From positions 1-64,000 of the forward strand of contig NZ_JABMKX010000009.1 of NCBI RefSeq assembly GCF_013204885.1: a DNA stretch of 64,000 nt. Reading direction: 5' to 3'. This document shows, one piece after another, positions 40,169-48,667 of the stretch; within the stretch, counting starts at the first letter, position 1; every line of letters starts with the position of its first letter. A program made the position numbers and the translations under genes. The notes under the pieces were generated by a model. That model had not been told where the DNA came from. It ran no database searches and saw only the letters and a list, made by a program, of their open reading frames with translations. Source of the DNA: Paenibacillus tritici. Its GTDB lineage: Bacteria; Bacillota; Bacilli; Paenibacillales; Paenibacillaceae.

Positions 40169-41653
40169 TTATTCCTCAGCACAGGAATCTGCGGGCTTCG
40201 GCTCAGGCAGCGCCCAGACGGAGACGCTGCCGCCGTTCACCGGGAATACCGCCCAGCCGTCTTCGCCGATGGTGATGGACTCCTCGCGGTTATGGGTGAA
40301 ATCCTCCCAGACTTCTCCGCTGCGCGCTTCGCCGACGAACATCCGCTTCTCTCCGTTGTCCCCGTTCGAGATAACTACGGCACAGCCGGAGCCTTCGATC
40401 TCCTCGACCCCGCGCCGCACCCAGCCGATGGTGTTAGGATGATCGAAGTAATCATCCTGCTCGCCGTAAGCCTTGGTATAGCGGGCACAGAGCAGAGGAT
40501 CAATGGCATCCTTCTTGCCATCCATCGGAGCAGGTCCGCCGATGCCGTAATAATCCCCGTAGAAGACCACGGGATATCCGTCGCGCCGCAGCAGAATCAG
40601 GGCGTAGGCGCTGGGCTTGAACCAGTCGCCAACCCAGGATTCCAGGGCTTCATGCGGCTGGGAATCGTGGTTGTCAACGAAGGTGACGGCGTTGGCGGGA
40701 TGCGTCTGGACCAGCGTATCATCGAAAATATGCCGCAGATCGAAATCTCTTCCTGCCAGCGCAGCAGAGTAGAGCTTGTAATGAAGCGAAACATCGAACA
40801 GGTCGATCTGGTAATCGACGGTGTTCAGGAATTCGCGGCAGGCCTCCAGATTGGAGTTCCAGAATTCGCCGACGATGTAGAAGTCCTCGCCGCGTTTCTT
40901 TTTCATCTCCATGGCGAATTCCTTGATGAACTCGTGGTTGATATGCTTGATCGCATCCAGGCGGTACCCGCTGCATTGCAGCGTATCGACCAGCCACTTG
41001 CCCCAGTTCAGCATCTCTTTCCGCACATCGTCATTGCTATAGTCAATGTTGGCGAACATCAGATAGTCGTAGTTGCCGAATTCGTCATCCACATTCTGAT
41101 TCCAGCTTCTATTCAGCCCGTCAATCCGGAACACGCCGTTCCGGTTCGCCTTGGCATCGAAATCGGTACCGTTGAAGTGGGTATGGTTCCATTTGAAGCT
41201 GGAGTATTCATCCCCGCGCCCCGGGAAATCAAATTTGGTCCAGCCTTCGATCTCGAACGGCTGGGAGATATCCTTAGTGCGGTCGTTGGGGTCCACCTCA
41301 ATAACCTCGAAGACCTCTGTCTCATCCGCTCCGGCTTTATGGTTCATGACCAGATCTACGTAGACCGCGATACCGTTCTTCAGGCACTCGGCAATGGCGT
41401 CGATCAGCTCCTGCTTAGTCCCGTATTTGGTACGTACCCCGCCTTTTTGATCGAATTCACCGAGGTCATAGAGATCGTAGACCCCATAACCGGTATCTTC
41501 GGGGGAGACCGCTTTGGTAACCGGGGGAACCCATACAGAATCAATTCCCGCCGCCTTCAGTTCCGGGGCCATCTGGGCAAGGCGCTTCCAGTGTTCTCCG
41601 TCCGCGGCAACATGCCATTCAAAAAATTGCATCATTGTATGATTTCTCTTCAT
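40169..41653 (-). CDS. Intracellular alpha-amylase (GH13)
   Basis: A 494-residue GH13 alpha-amylase close to the Bacillus licheniformis/cytoplasmic AmyA type (GH13_5). Catalytic residues: nucleophile D233 (YRLDAIKH), acid/base E263 (IVGEFW) and transition-state stabiliser D330 (VDNHDSQ). The DLVMNH motif lies at 100-105. There is no signal peptide; the protein starts MKRNHTMMQFFEW, so it acts on cytoplasmic maltodextrin or glycogen. The C-terminal domain C ends in a Pro/Glu-rich tail. It is monocistronic, with a terminator just after it. No maltose regulator or transporter is in the window. Confidence 0.93.
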   Translation of the reverse strand: MKRNHTMMQFFEWHVAADGEHWKRLAQMAPELKAAGIDSVWVPPVTKAVSPEDTGYGVYDLYDLGEFDQKGGVRTKYGTKQELIDAIAECLKNGIAVYVDLVMNHKAGADETEVFEVIEVDPNDRTKDISQPFEIEGWTKFDFPGRGDEYSSFKWNHTHFNGTDFDAKANRNGVFRIDGLNRSWNQNVDDEFGNYDYLMFANIDYSNDDVRKEMLNWGKWLVDTLQCSGYRLDAIKHINHEFIKEFAMEMKKKRGEDFYIVGEFWNSNLEACREFLNTVDYQIDLFDVSLHYKLYSAALAGRDFDLRHIFDDTLVQTHPANAVTFVDNHDSQPHEALESWVGDWFKPSAYALILLRRDGYPVVFYGDYYGIGGPAPMDGKKDAIDPLLCARYTKAYGEQDDYFDHPNTIGWVRRGVEEIEGSGCAVVISNGDNGEKRMFVGEARSGEVWEDFTHNREESITIGEDGWAVFPVNGGSVSVWALPEPKPADSCAEE

Positions 41654-41760
41654 ACGGGTAGGCCTCCTTTACAATTATAAGACGACTCTGACAGTGATCT
41701 GATCCGGCAGTTCTGGAACCTCAGCAAGGAGTATGAGAGATATATGTAGACCTCTGTACA

Positions 41761-42606
41761 TCAGGTGAACAAGTCCAGCTGGCGCGGAGCCAATCCGCCG
41801 TCGATGCCGAGCAGCGATTGCAGCTCCAGGGCATTGGGAGTGGCATCCCCGGCAGAATTATTATTGAAAACCACATAAATATCCTTACAGGTCTGCTCCA
41901 GCTCCAGCAGCCGGTCACGCCATTCCGTCAGCTCTGCGGTGCTGTAGCGGTACAGATAGCGCAGCTTACGCCAATCCGGGTGGCTGCTCTGGTTCCAGCC
42001 TGAAGTGTTGCGGCCGTGCAGTCTTACATAGGTTAGATCCGGCCGGGTGGCAACAGGCACAATCGGGATCGAGCCTGAACCGGCCTGCGGTTCATCGGCT
42101 ATCGTATGAACCCAGCCCTCCTGCTCCAGGAATTGGAGTGTTCTGGCGCGCATGTCAGGGCTGTACCAGGAATCATTGCGGAATTCGATGGCGGCGGGCA
42201 CATCCAGCAGCCGCTCCTTCGCTTCACGCAGGAAATCCACATTGTCCTTGGTGCAGTCGAACCAGGGCGGGAATTGAAACAGGGCCATAGCCAGCTTCCC
42301 CGCGGAACGGACCGGGGCGATGGAGGTATGGAAAGCCTGGTACATCTCCTCCGGTGTATCATAGTAATTTTTTTTGCCCCGGAGATGTCCGGTCATACCC
42401 TGATAGGCCTTCACAATGAATTTGAATGTATCTGGCGTCTGATTGACCCACTTTTCGTAATTTTTGACCGGTTGAACCGCATAGAAGGAGCTGTCAATTT
42501 CTACGATGGGAAAATAGGCGCTGTAGGCGGGCAGGCGGTCGGCAGGTTTGATTTTGCCGTACAGCTCCTCGTGGTCTCCGAAGCCGGTTAGCCCAATCTT
42601 AATCAT
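41761..42606 (-). CDS. DUF72-domain protein (YecE/YunF-like)
   Basis: A 281-residue TIM-barrel protein of the DUF72 family. Recognisable family segments: IEIDSSFYAVQPVKNYEKW, FKFIVKAYQGMTGH, LAMALFQFPPWFDC, VPAAIEFRNDSWY, YVRLHGRNTSGW and YVVFNNNSAGDATPNALEL. The biochemical role is unknown; a nucleic-acid-related or nuclease-like role has been suggested for relatives. Length is normal for the family. It is read leftward, 107 bp upstream of the amylase gene, and may share its transcript. Confidence 0.88.
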   Translation of the reverse strand: MIKIGLTGFGDHEELYGKIKPADRLPAYSAYFPIVEIDSSFYAVQPVKNYEKWVNQTPDTFKFIVKAYQGMTGHLRGKKNYYDTPEEMYQAFHTSIAPVRSAGKLAMALFQFPPWFDCTKDNVDFLREAKERLLDVPAAIEFRNDSWYSPDMRARTLQFLEQEGWVHTIADEPQAGSGSIPIVPVATRPDLTYVRLHGRNTSGWNQSSHPDWRKLRYLYRYSTAELTEWRDRLLELEQTCKDIYVVFNNNSAGDATPNALELQSLLGIDGGLAPRQLDLFT

Positions 42607-42896
42607 AGTACCCCCTCCGTTTCACATATGCCTGAATTTCGGCCGAGCGGATCGGCTAACTCTTATTAAACTGAAAACCCCACAAGGCAAACAATCGCAA
42701 GAGCTGCACGGCGGATATTAGAGTGGCATAAGGAAAGGATTGGATACCAGTGCCGTGAGTAAAAAGGCTGCTATGGGTGCTGTTATCACCAAAAGAGCAG
42801 GCAGATATACCCGGCGGAATGTCTTTTATTCTGTTACCTTATGCAGAAATGGGGAGGGAGGTGCCCAGGGGACGCCAGGTTCAGAAGCAGCCTCCA

Positions 42897-44489
42897 TCAC
42901 ATAGGCTTGAACCTGGTGATGGAGGAGCCGCTGGACAGGTGGACGGTATTGCGGCCGTTCCCCTTGGAGGAGTAGAGCGCGTGGTCGGCTTCGGAGAGCA
43001 GCTCTTCGAGCGATATAGGGTGGCGGAAGGCCTCGGCCACACCGAAGCTTGCCGTGACACGGATCGCTCCGGTCAGCGTGGAGAAGGTGCTCTGTTCGAT
43101 ATCCCTGCGCATCTGCTCGGAGATCAGGGCGGCTTGCTTCAAGGCCGTTCCCGGCAGGCTCAAGACGAATTCCTCGCCTCCATACCGTCCGAAGACATCC
43201 TCCTCCCGCACATGAAGGCGGCATACCCCTACTACATGCTGCAATGCCATATCTCCAATCTGATGCCCATAGCGGTCATTAATGCTCTTGAAGAAGTCAA
43301 TATCCAGCAGGATGATCGAGAAGGGGGCGGCCGCTTCGGCGGCTTCCTTCAGCCGCTGCCGGCTCAGCTCCATGAAGTGAGTCCGGTTGTAGATGCCGGT
43401 CAGGCTGTCGATGGTGGCCAGCTGCAGCAGCTTTTCCTGGAGTAAGGTGCGTTCTGTCACATCAATCAGCATGATCATCCGCCCGGCCAGATGCCCGCCT
43501 TGCTTCTGCACCGGAGAGGAACGGATCTGATAGTAACGGATCTCTGTGCCGATATGCCAGACAATCTCCTGCTCGTCACTGTCCTGCGGATTGGAATTCA
43601 TCACATAATCGACAGCCTCCTTGCCCGCAGGCAGGAACAGCTGGGCCAGCGGGCGGCCGATGGCCGAGGCATCCAGATCCTGCAGCATCTCGGCAGCCGC
43701 CCGGTTATAGTCTACAAGCTTGTCGGAGAGGTCGGTGACCAGTACGCCGTCACGCATGCTCTCGAACAGATTCTCGCGGGCAATCGGTGCGGCGGTCAGC
43801 ATCCCCCGGGAGAGAATGGCCCATATATAGAGAGCCGAGGTTACGCTCATCACCACTGGCACAGGGTCCATTCCATACGGGGTCAGGTCCATCAGGTAGA
43901 GGAAAGCTCCGAGGGCGGGAAGGAACTGCCCGACGAAAATGATCAGCATCTGCCGCAGATAAGCCCGTCTCATCCGGCCCCAGCGCCAGAGAATCAGACA
44001 CATCCCGGCGAGCATACACCCGAAGGTCAGACTGCCTTGCACGATATACCAGGGGCCCATTACTATGTCCACCAGCGGCGTAGGCGCGCCTTCCCGGAAA
44101 TAGATGGACTGATAGAACAGGTGATGGGCGTCGTTGGTCCAGACAAGCACGCTGGAGACCAGGGGGACCGAGTATAGGAGGACCAGCAGTTTTTTGGAGA
44201 CTAGCCGCTCCAGACCTACGAAGTGCATAATCATCAGCAGGCTGGAAGGGGCGATATAGGGCATTCCGAGATACTCCAGCTTGATCCAGAACTTAATTTC
44301 TTCCATCGAGCTTCCAGAGAGTTCAAGAGCGAAGGCGAAGGTATATACCGCCGAAGCAGCGGAGCTGATGATGAAGGCGTTAAGTCCCGTGAAATCGGTC
44401 TTCCTGTAAAAAGCAAACAGGGCGAGCAATGCGCTCAGCACACCGGAGATGGAGACGATGATGATGTAATTGGAAATCATGGATTCCAT
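42897..44489 (-). CDS. Diguanylate cyclase with 7TM sensor and PAS domains
   Basis: A 530-residue membrane protein. Residues about 5-225 form seven helices of the histidine-kinase N-terminal 7TM type. Residues about 230-345 are a PAS domain (FESMRDGVLVTDLSDKLVDYNRAA). Residues about 360-520 are a GGDEF domain whose catalytic motif is intact: RYGGEEFVLSLPG. The inhibitory I-site R-x-x-D (REED) lies five residues before it, so product inhibition is expected. It should make cyclic-di-GMP from GTP, the ligand of the riboswitch at 7032-7129. ATG 44489 lies 8 nt after GGAGG; the in-frame ATG 44504 is in the ribosome site itself. Confidence 0.92.
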   Translation of the reverse strand: MESMISNYIIIVSISGVLSALLALFAFYRKTDFTGLNAFIISSAASAVYTFAFALELSGSSMEEIKFWIKLEYLGMPYIAPSSLLMIMHFVGLERLVSKKLLVLLYSVPLVSSVLVWTNDAHHLFYQSIYFREGAPTPLVDIVMGPWYIVQGSLTFGCMLAGMCLILWRWGRMRRAYLRQMLIIFVGQFLPALGAFLYLMDLTPYGMDPVPVVMSVTSALYIWAILSRGMLTAAPIARENLFESMRDGVLVTDLSDKLVDYNRAAAEMLQDLDASAIGRPLAQLFLPAGKEAVDYVMNSNPQDSDEQEIVWHIGTEIRYYQIRSSPVQKQGGHLAGRMIMLIDVTERTLLQEKLLQLATIDSLTGIYNRTHFMELSRQRLKEAAEAAAPFSIILLDIDFFKSINDRYGHQIGDMALQHVVGVCRLHVREEDVFGRYGGEEFVLSLPGTALKQAALISEQMRRDIEQSTFSTLTGAIRVTASFGVAEAFRHPISLEELLSEADHALYSSKGNGRNTVHLSSGSSITRFKPM

Positions 44490-44715
44490 GGGGCGCGCCT
44501 CCATGTGTTGGGATGAGCATTGGACATTGTGATGGTCTCCTGAACAAAGGATTAGATACAGTACTATAGATGCAGTTAAATGATATCACACATCCGCATA
44601 GATGACATGGGATGGCCGGTCTGGAACAGCGGGGTGCGCCGGGTGTTTACGGGTGGTAAATGGTTACTATTTTTATCGGCACAATGCTCTATTATTTACA
44701 CTGCCAGCGGCCCCT

Positions 44716-44789
44716 AGACAAAGTGACGGAATTTCACAGCCTCAATGTTACGCTTTGTCTAATGTGGGAATGGAGCGCAAAGTGTAACA
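44716..44789. promoter_or_regulatory. CAAAGYG inverted half-sites (candidate operator)
   Basis: GACAAAGTG (44717-44725), ACGCTTTGTC (44750-44759) and CAAAGTGTAACA (44778-44789) form two overlapping inverted pairs: GACAAAG with CTTTGTC, and TGTTACGCTTTG with CAAAGTGTAACA, 20 bp apart. No regulator is assigned. Confidence 0.4.
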
Positions 44790-44806
44790 TGTTAATTAAT
44801 CCTACA
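44790..44806. promoter_or_regulatory. GlnR/TnrA-like box (one mismatch)
   Basis: TGTTAATTAATCCTACA matches TGTNA-N7-TNACA except for C in place of the first T of the right half. It lies about 90 bp upstream of the transporter operon. Weak by itself; supported by the perfect box at 7627 before the parallel operon. Confidence 0.35.
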
Positions 44807-44892
44807 TGAATCAGGGAAATACACGATGAATAAGGTTGTTGAGATAGGTTATTTGACATTAAATAGATTCAGGCGTGGAGGGGGAACGGGAG

Positions 44893-45675
44893 ATGTCATT
44901 AATAGCAACAGAAATTCCTGAGATCCAGCTGGATCATGTTGAAATGCGTTACCGGACGGATACGGCGGATGTGCTGGCCTTGCATCAGGTGAGTCTCGAT
45001 ATTGCCAAAGGGGAATTCGTCTCCCTGCTGGGTCCCTCGGGCTGCGGAAAGACTACCCTGCTGAGGCTGATGGCAGATCTTATAACACCAACGGCGGGCC
45101 GGATTCGAGTAGCCGGTAAAAGTGCCAGAGAGGCCAGGCTGGCCCAGAAATACGGGATTGTCTTTCAAAGTCCCGTGCTGTATGACTGGCGGAAGGTCAG
45201 GCACAATATCACGCTGCCGCTGGAGCTGCTTGGGGTCAAGAAATCCGTCCGTGAGGATAAAGCGCTGGAGCTGCTTGATCTCGTCGGCCTGCAGGGATTC
45301 GCAGACAAGTATCCCTGGCAGCTCAGCGGGGGGATGCAGCAGCGCGTAGCCATAGCCAGGGCACTGTCGATGGAGCCGGAAATTCTGCTCATGGATGAAC
45401 CCTTCTCGGCGCTGGATGAATTCACGCGGGAGCGGCTGAATGAAGAGCTGCTCGCCGTCTGGAGCAAGGTACAGAGCACCATCGTCTTCGTGACCCATAG
45501 CATTCCCGAATCCATTTTCCTGTCGGACAGAGTATTCGTGTTATCTCCGCATCCGGGAAGACTCTCGGCGGTTGTAGACATTCCGCTGCCGCGTCCGCGT
45601 ACGGCGGAGATGAGGAACGCCCCGGAATTCTTTGAACTGATCGCGCGTATCCGCGGCAGCTTCGAAGGGGTGTAG
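44893..45675 (+). CDS. ABC transporter ATP-binding protein (pyrimidine-type importer)
   Basis: A 260-residue SsuB/ThiZ-like ATPase: Walker A GPSGCGKTT (about residues 45-53), Q-loop VFQSPVLYDWRK, signature LSGGMQQR, Walker B ILLMDEPFSALD, H-loop VTHSIPE. GTG 44875 is in frame, but GGAGGGGG serves ATG 44893. It is the first of four transport genes (ATPase, two permeases, binding protein) ahead of the pyrimidine catabolic genes, and parallels the transporter at 8440-11030. Confidence 0.9.
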   Translation: MSLIATEIPEIQLDHVEMRYRTDTADVLALHQVSLDIAKGEFVSLLGPSGCGKTTLLRLMADLITPTAGRIRVAGKSAREARLAQKYGIVFQSPVLYDWRKVRHNITLPLELLGVKKSVREDKALELLDLVGLQGFADKYPWQLSGGMQQRVAIARALSMEPEILLMDEPFSALDEFTRERLNEELLAVWSKVQSTIVFVTHSIPESIFLSDRVFVLSPHPGRLSAVVDIPLPRPRTAEMRNAPEFFELIARIRGSFEGV

Positions 45676-45677
45676 GC

Positions 45678-46490
45678 ATGAAGCTGAACCGTGCATTTAT
45701 GCGGGGGCGTGTGCTGCCGCTGTTCGTCTGGATCTCCGGCCTGCTGGTTCTGTGGGAGGCGGTCTCCTGGTGGCTGCTGAGTATAGCGAAGACGCCGCTG
45801 GCCCAGTCCAAGCTGCCTTATGTCCATGAGGTGGCGTCCGCCTTGTGGAAGTACAGTGTTACACTTCTCCGGGAAGGGGGAGCCACCTTCGGCAACGCCG
45901 GGGTGGGCTTCCTGATCGGAGCGCTCTCAGGAGTGCTGCTGGCCGTGCTGATGAGCCTGTCCCGGACGATAGAGCAGCTGGCCTTCCCCTATGCAGTTGC
46001 TTCCCAGATGATTCCTATTCTGGGCCTTGCGCCGATTATTTACGGCATTGTGCGGGATGAACAGGTATCGCGGATTCTCATCTCCGGCTATATCACCTTC
46101 TTCCCGGTGGCGCTTAACATGCTGCGCGGCCTGCGGAGTGTGGACCTCTCTGCACTGGAGCTGATGCATTCCTATGCCGCCAAGCCATGGGCTGTCTACT
46201 GGAAGCTGCGGTTCCCGGCCGCGCTGCCCGGATTGTTCAGCGGGCTGAAGATTGCTGCGCCGCTGGCTGTAACGGGTGCTATTCTCGTTGAGCTGATGGG
46301 TGCGCAGCACGGAATCGGCGTCCTTATGCTCCGTAATCTCTACTACGGCCCCTCCCATACCTACATGTTCTGGTCCACGGTCCTGGTCGGCGCCCTGCTC
46401 GGCATGGCAAGCTACGGGCTGATGAGTCTGGTAGAACGTCTGGTAGCCCCCTGGCAGCCGGAGTTCCGTCCCCAAGGAGGGAGCCGCTGA
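45678..46490 (+). CDS. ABC transporter permease 1
   Basis: A 270-residue binding-protein-dependent permease with about six helices. The EAA loop lies at ELMHSYAAKPWAVYWKLRFPAALPG (about residues 158-182). It begins 2 bp after the ATPase stop and shares its last base with the next permease start. With permease 2 it probably forms a heterodimeric channel. Confidence 0.9.
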   Translation: MKLNRAFMRGRVLPLFVWISGLLVLWEAVSWWLLSIAKTPLAQSKLPYVHEVASALWKYSVTLLREGGATFGNAGVGFLIGALSGVLLAVLMSLSRTIEQLAFPYAVASQMIPILGLAPIIYGIVRDEQVSRILISGYITFFPVALNMLRGLRSVDLSALELMHSYAAKPWAVYWKLRFPAALPGLFSGLKIAAPLAVTGAILVELMGAQHGIGVLMLRNLYYGPSHTYMFWSTVLVGALLGMASYGLMSLVERLVAPWQPEFRPQGGSR

Positions 46491-47389
46491 TGGCAAGCAA
46501 TTCTGTACGGGATATCCCATTCATTACTTCTGCCGGCACTGAAGCGGATGCTGCTCCAAACCCTGCATCTAACAACCGGATTTCATCGGAACCGGGGAGA
46601 CAAAAGAATCCCCGCCGTCCCTTGCAGCTACTGAATCCCGGAATCCTTCTTCCCCTCCTGGCCGGGGTGATATTCCTGGTGCTGTGGGAGGTTCAGGTGT
46701 TCCACCGCCTCTTCGATCTGAAGAAGTATCAGCTGCCGCTGCCTTCCGCCATTGCTGAAGCGATGCGGGACAATCTCAGTCTGCTGCTCTCCTACACCGG
46801 ATATACCCTCGCTGAAGCTGTCCTTGGTATGCTGATCGGCTCGGGCTGCGGCTTTCTGATTGCCCTGGCGGCAACGGCCTGGCCCCGCTGGGGCGGAGGC
46901 AGCCTGAGCATGGTAGCTGCGCTGAATGCCGTGCCGATTGTGGCGCTCGCGCCCATCATGAACCTGTGGTTCGGAGACGGCATCGGCTCAAGGGCTGCGA
47001 TTGTTACCGCGACCACGATGGCGGCGATGGCGATCAATGCCTACAAGGGCATGGCCGCTGTTGACCCGCTGGCGCTGGATCTGATGCATTCCTATGCGGC
47101 AGGCAAACCTGCGGTATTCCGCCATCTGCGGATTCAGAACAGTCTGCCATATGTGTTCACTGCTCTGAAGATCAATACCACGGCCAGTATGATTGGAGCG
47201 ATTGTGGGGGAGTTCTTCTTCTCCTCGCGGGGGCTGGGTTATCTGCTCTCGAACTCGATCAAGGTGGCGAAGATGCCGCTGGGCTGGTCCTGCATCGTGC
47301 TTGCGGCCATAGCGGGAGTTATCTTTTACCTGGTGGTTGAACGGCTGGAGAGAGTATTCATCAAGTGGCACCCCTCCCGGCGTGCGTAA
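46490..47389 (+). CDS. ABC transporter permease 2
   Basis: A 299-residue permease of the same family, with an EAA loop LMHSYAAGKPAVFRHLRIQNSLPY. It differs from permease 1 by an N-terminal cytoplasmic extension of about 45 residues rich in Asn, Pro and Arg. The neighbouring cyanurate operon has only one permease, so this importer is a heterodimer where the other would be a homodimer. Confidence 0.9.
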   Translation: MASNSVRDIPFITSAGTEADAAPNPASNNRISSEPGRQKNPRRPLQLLNPGILLPLLAGVIFLVLWEVQVFHRLFDLKKYQLPLPSAIAEAMRDNLSLLLSYTGYTLAEAVLGMLIGSGCGFLIALAATAWPRWGGGSLSMVAALNAVPIVALAPIMNLWFGDGIGSRAAIVTATTMAAMAINAYKGMAAVDPLALDLMHSYAAGKPAVFRHLRIQNSLPYVFTALKINTTASMIGAIVGEFFFSSRGLGYLLSNSIKVAKMPLGWSCIVLAAIAGVIFYLVVERLERVFIKWHPSRRA

Positions 47390-47539
47390 TGCCGGTAACC
47401 GTGTACCTGTTACATCCAGCTTGTGCACTGACGGAATAGAGAGAAGCCGTCACCGCATGAGCGTGTGTATAGAGCAACAAGAGTGTAACCGTGCTGTGTT
47501 AGGCAGGAATACCAAAACTTGATTGGTGGGGGAGTTGCT

Positions 47540-48646
47540 ATGATGAGAGGTCAACAGGGCAAATTACGTGGCGGGTTATGGGTGGCATCGTTCCTCATGC
47601 TGATGGCGTTACTTGCGGGCTGCGGCGGCAATAATGCCGCCAATACTCCGGCGGCGGAAGCCACGGGAGGGAATGCGGCAAGCGCGCCGGAACCGGCAGC
47701 ATCCGCAGAACCGGGAGCGGAGCCGGTAACCGTGAAGCTTCAGCTCAAATGGGTGCCGCAGGCCCAGTTCGCAGGCTACTTCCTGGCGCAGGACAAAGGT
47801 TATTATGCCGCAGAGGGACTGAAGGTTGAGATTCTGCCGGGCGGTCCGGATATCGTGCCTGAGCAGCAGGTGGCCGGCGGTTCAGCCGACATCGGTGTGG
47901 ACTGGGTAGCGAGCCTGCTGACCAGCCAGGAGCAGGAGATGCCACTGGTGCAGATCGCCCAGATCTTCCAGAAGAGCGGGCTGGTGCTGGTATCCAAGAA
48001 GGAAGCGGGCATTACTACACCAGCTGACCTGAAGGGCAAGAAGGTTGGCAACTGGATGGGCGGGAATGAGTTTGAGATCCTGGCGCTTTTTGATAAATAT
48101 AAGCTGGATTCGGGCAAGGATCTGAACTTCACCAAGCAGGGCTTCACGATGGACCAGTTCCTCGGCGGTGAGCTTGATGCTGCTTCGGCTATGACTTATA
48201 ACGAATACCAGGTGGTGCTGGAGTCGGGCATCAAGGCCGAGGTGCTAAGCGTGATCGACATGAATGATGAGGGTGTGGCGATGCTTGAAGATAATCTGTT
48301 CGCCAATAAGGAATGGCTGGAAGCCAACAAGGAGACGGCCGCCAAGTTCGTCCGTGCCTCCCTGAAGGGCTGGGCGGATGCGATAGCGGACCCGGAAGCG
48401 GCGGTGGATAGTGTGATGAAGCTTGCGGAGGAGGGCAGTACGACCAGGGAGCATCAGCTCACAATGATGACGGAGGTTGCCAAGCTGATCCAGCCGGAGG
48501 GCTTCGATGCTTCCAAGCTGGGTTATACAGATGCGGCCGCGTTCCAGCAGACCGCCGATATTGCGCTTAAATTCGGTGTCATCAAGACAGCGGCCGATAT
48601 GAATACGGCATATACGAACGAAATTGTGGAAATGGCGGCCAAATAA
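47540..48646 (+). CDS. ABC transporter substrate-binding lipoprotein, NMT1/THI5 family
   Basis: A 368-residue lipoprotein. Signal peptide with lipobox LLAGC (Cys at about residue 29), then an Ala/Glu/Pro-rich linker, then the NMT1/THI5-like domain (LQLKWVPQAQFAGYFLAQDKGYY, GNWMGGNEFEILALFD). Paralogous to the protein at 8440-9453. The catabolic genes that follow make uracil, thymine or another pyrimidine the likely ligand; this is an inference. Start: ATG 47540 behind GGTGGGGGAG; the ORF opens at a TTG (47519) without a suitable site. Confidence 0.9.
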   Translation: MMRGQQGKLRGGLWVASFLMLMALLAGCGGNNAANTPAAEATGGNAASAPEPAASAEPGAEPVTVKLQLKWVPQAQFAGYFLAQDKGYYAAEGLKVEILPGGPDIVPEQQVAGGSADIGVDWVASLLTSQEQEMPLVQIAQIFQKSGLVLVSKKEAGITTPADLKGKKVGNWMGGNEFEILALFDKYKLDSGKDLNFTKQGFTMDQFLGGELDAASAMTYNEYQVVLESGIKAEVLSVIDMNDEGVAMLEDNLFANKEWLEANKETAAKFVRASLKGWADAIADPEAAVDSVMKLAEEGSTTREHQLTMMTEVAKLIQPEGFDASKLGYTDAAAFQQTADIALKFGVIKTAADMNTAYTNEIVEMAAK

Positions 48647-48667
48647 ACAGGGAAAGAGGTGCAGACC

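Larger units (their letters stand above)
44490..44892. other. Divergent intergenic region before the pyrimidine-transport operon
   Basis: About 400 bp between the diguanylate cyclase and the ABC ATPase genes. It carries CAAAGTG-type half-sites (44716-44789), a GlnR-like box (44790-44806) and the leader of the transport operon. No open reading frame is supportable. Confidence 0.5.

Noticed and set aside
40292..41680. A 462-codon open frame antisense to the amylase gene
   Set aside because: Shadow of the GC-rich amylase coding strand; the amylase has all three catalytic residues.
44853..44858. TTGACA as the -35 of the pyrimidine transporter promoter
   Set aside because: The matching -10 position would fall in the ribosome binding site and start region, leaving no leader.
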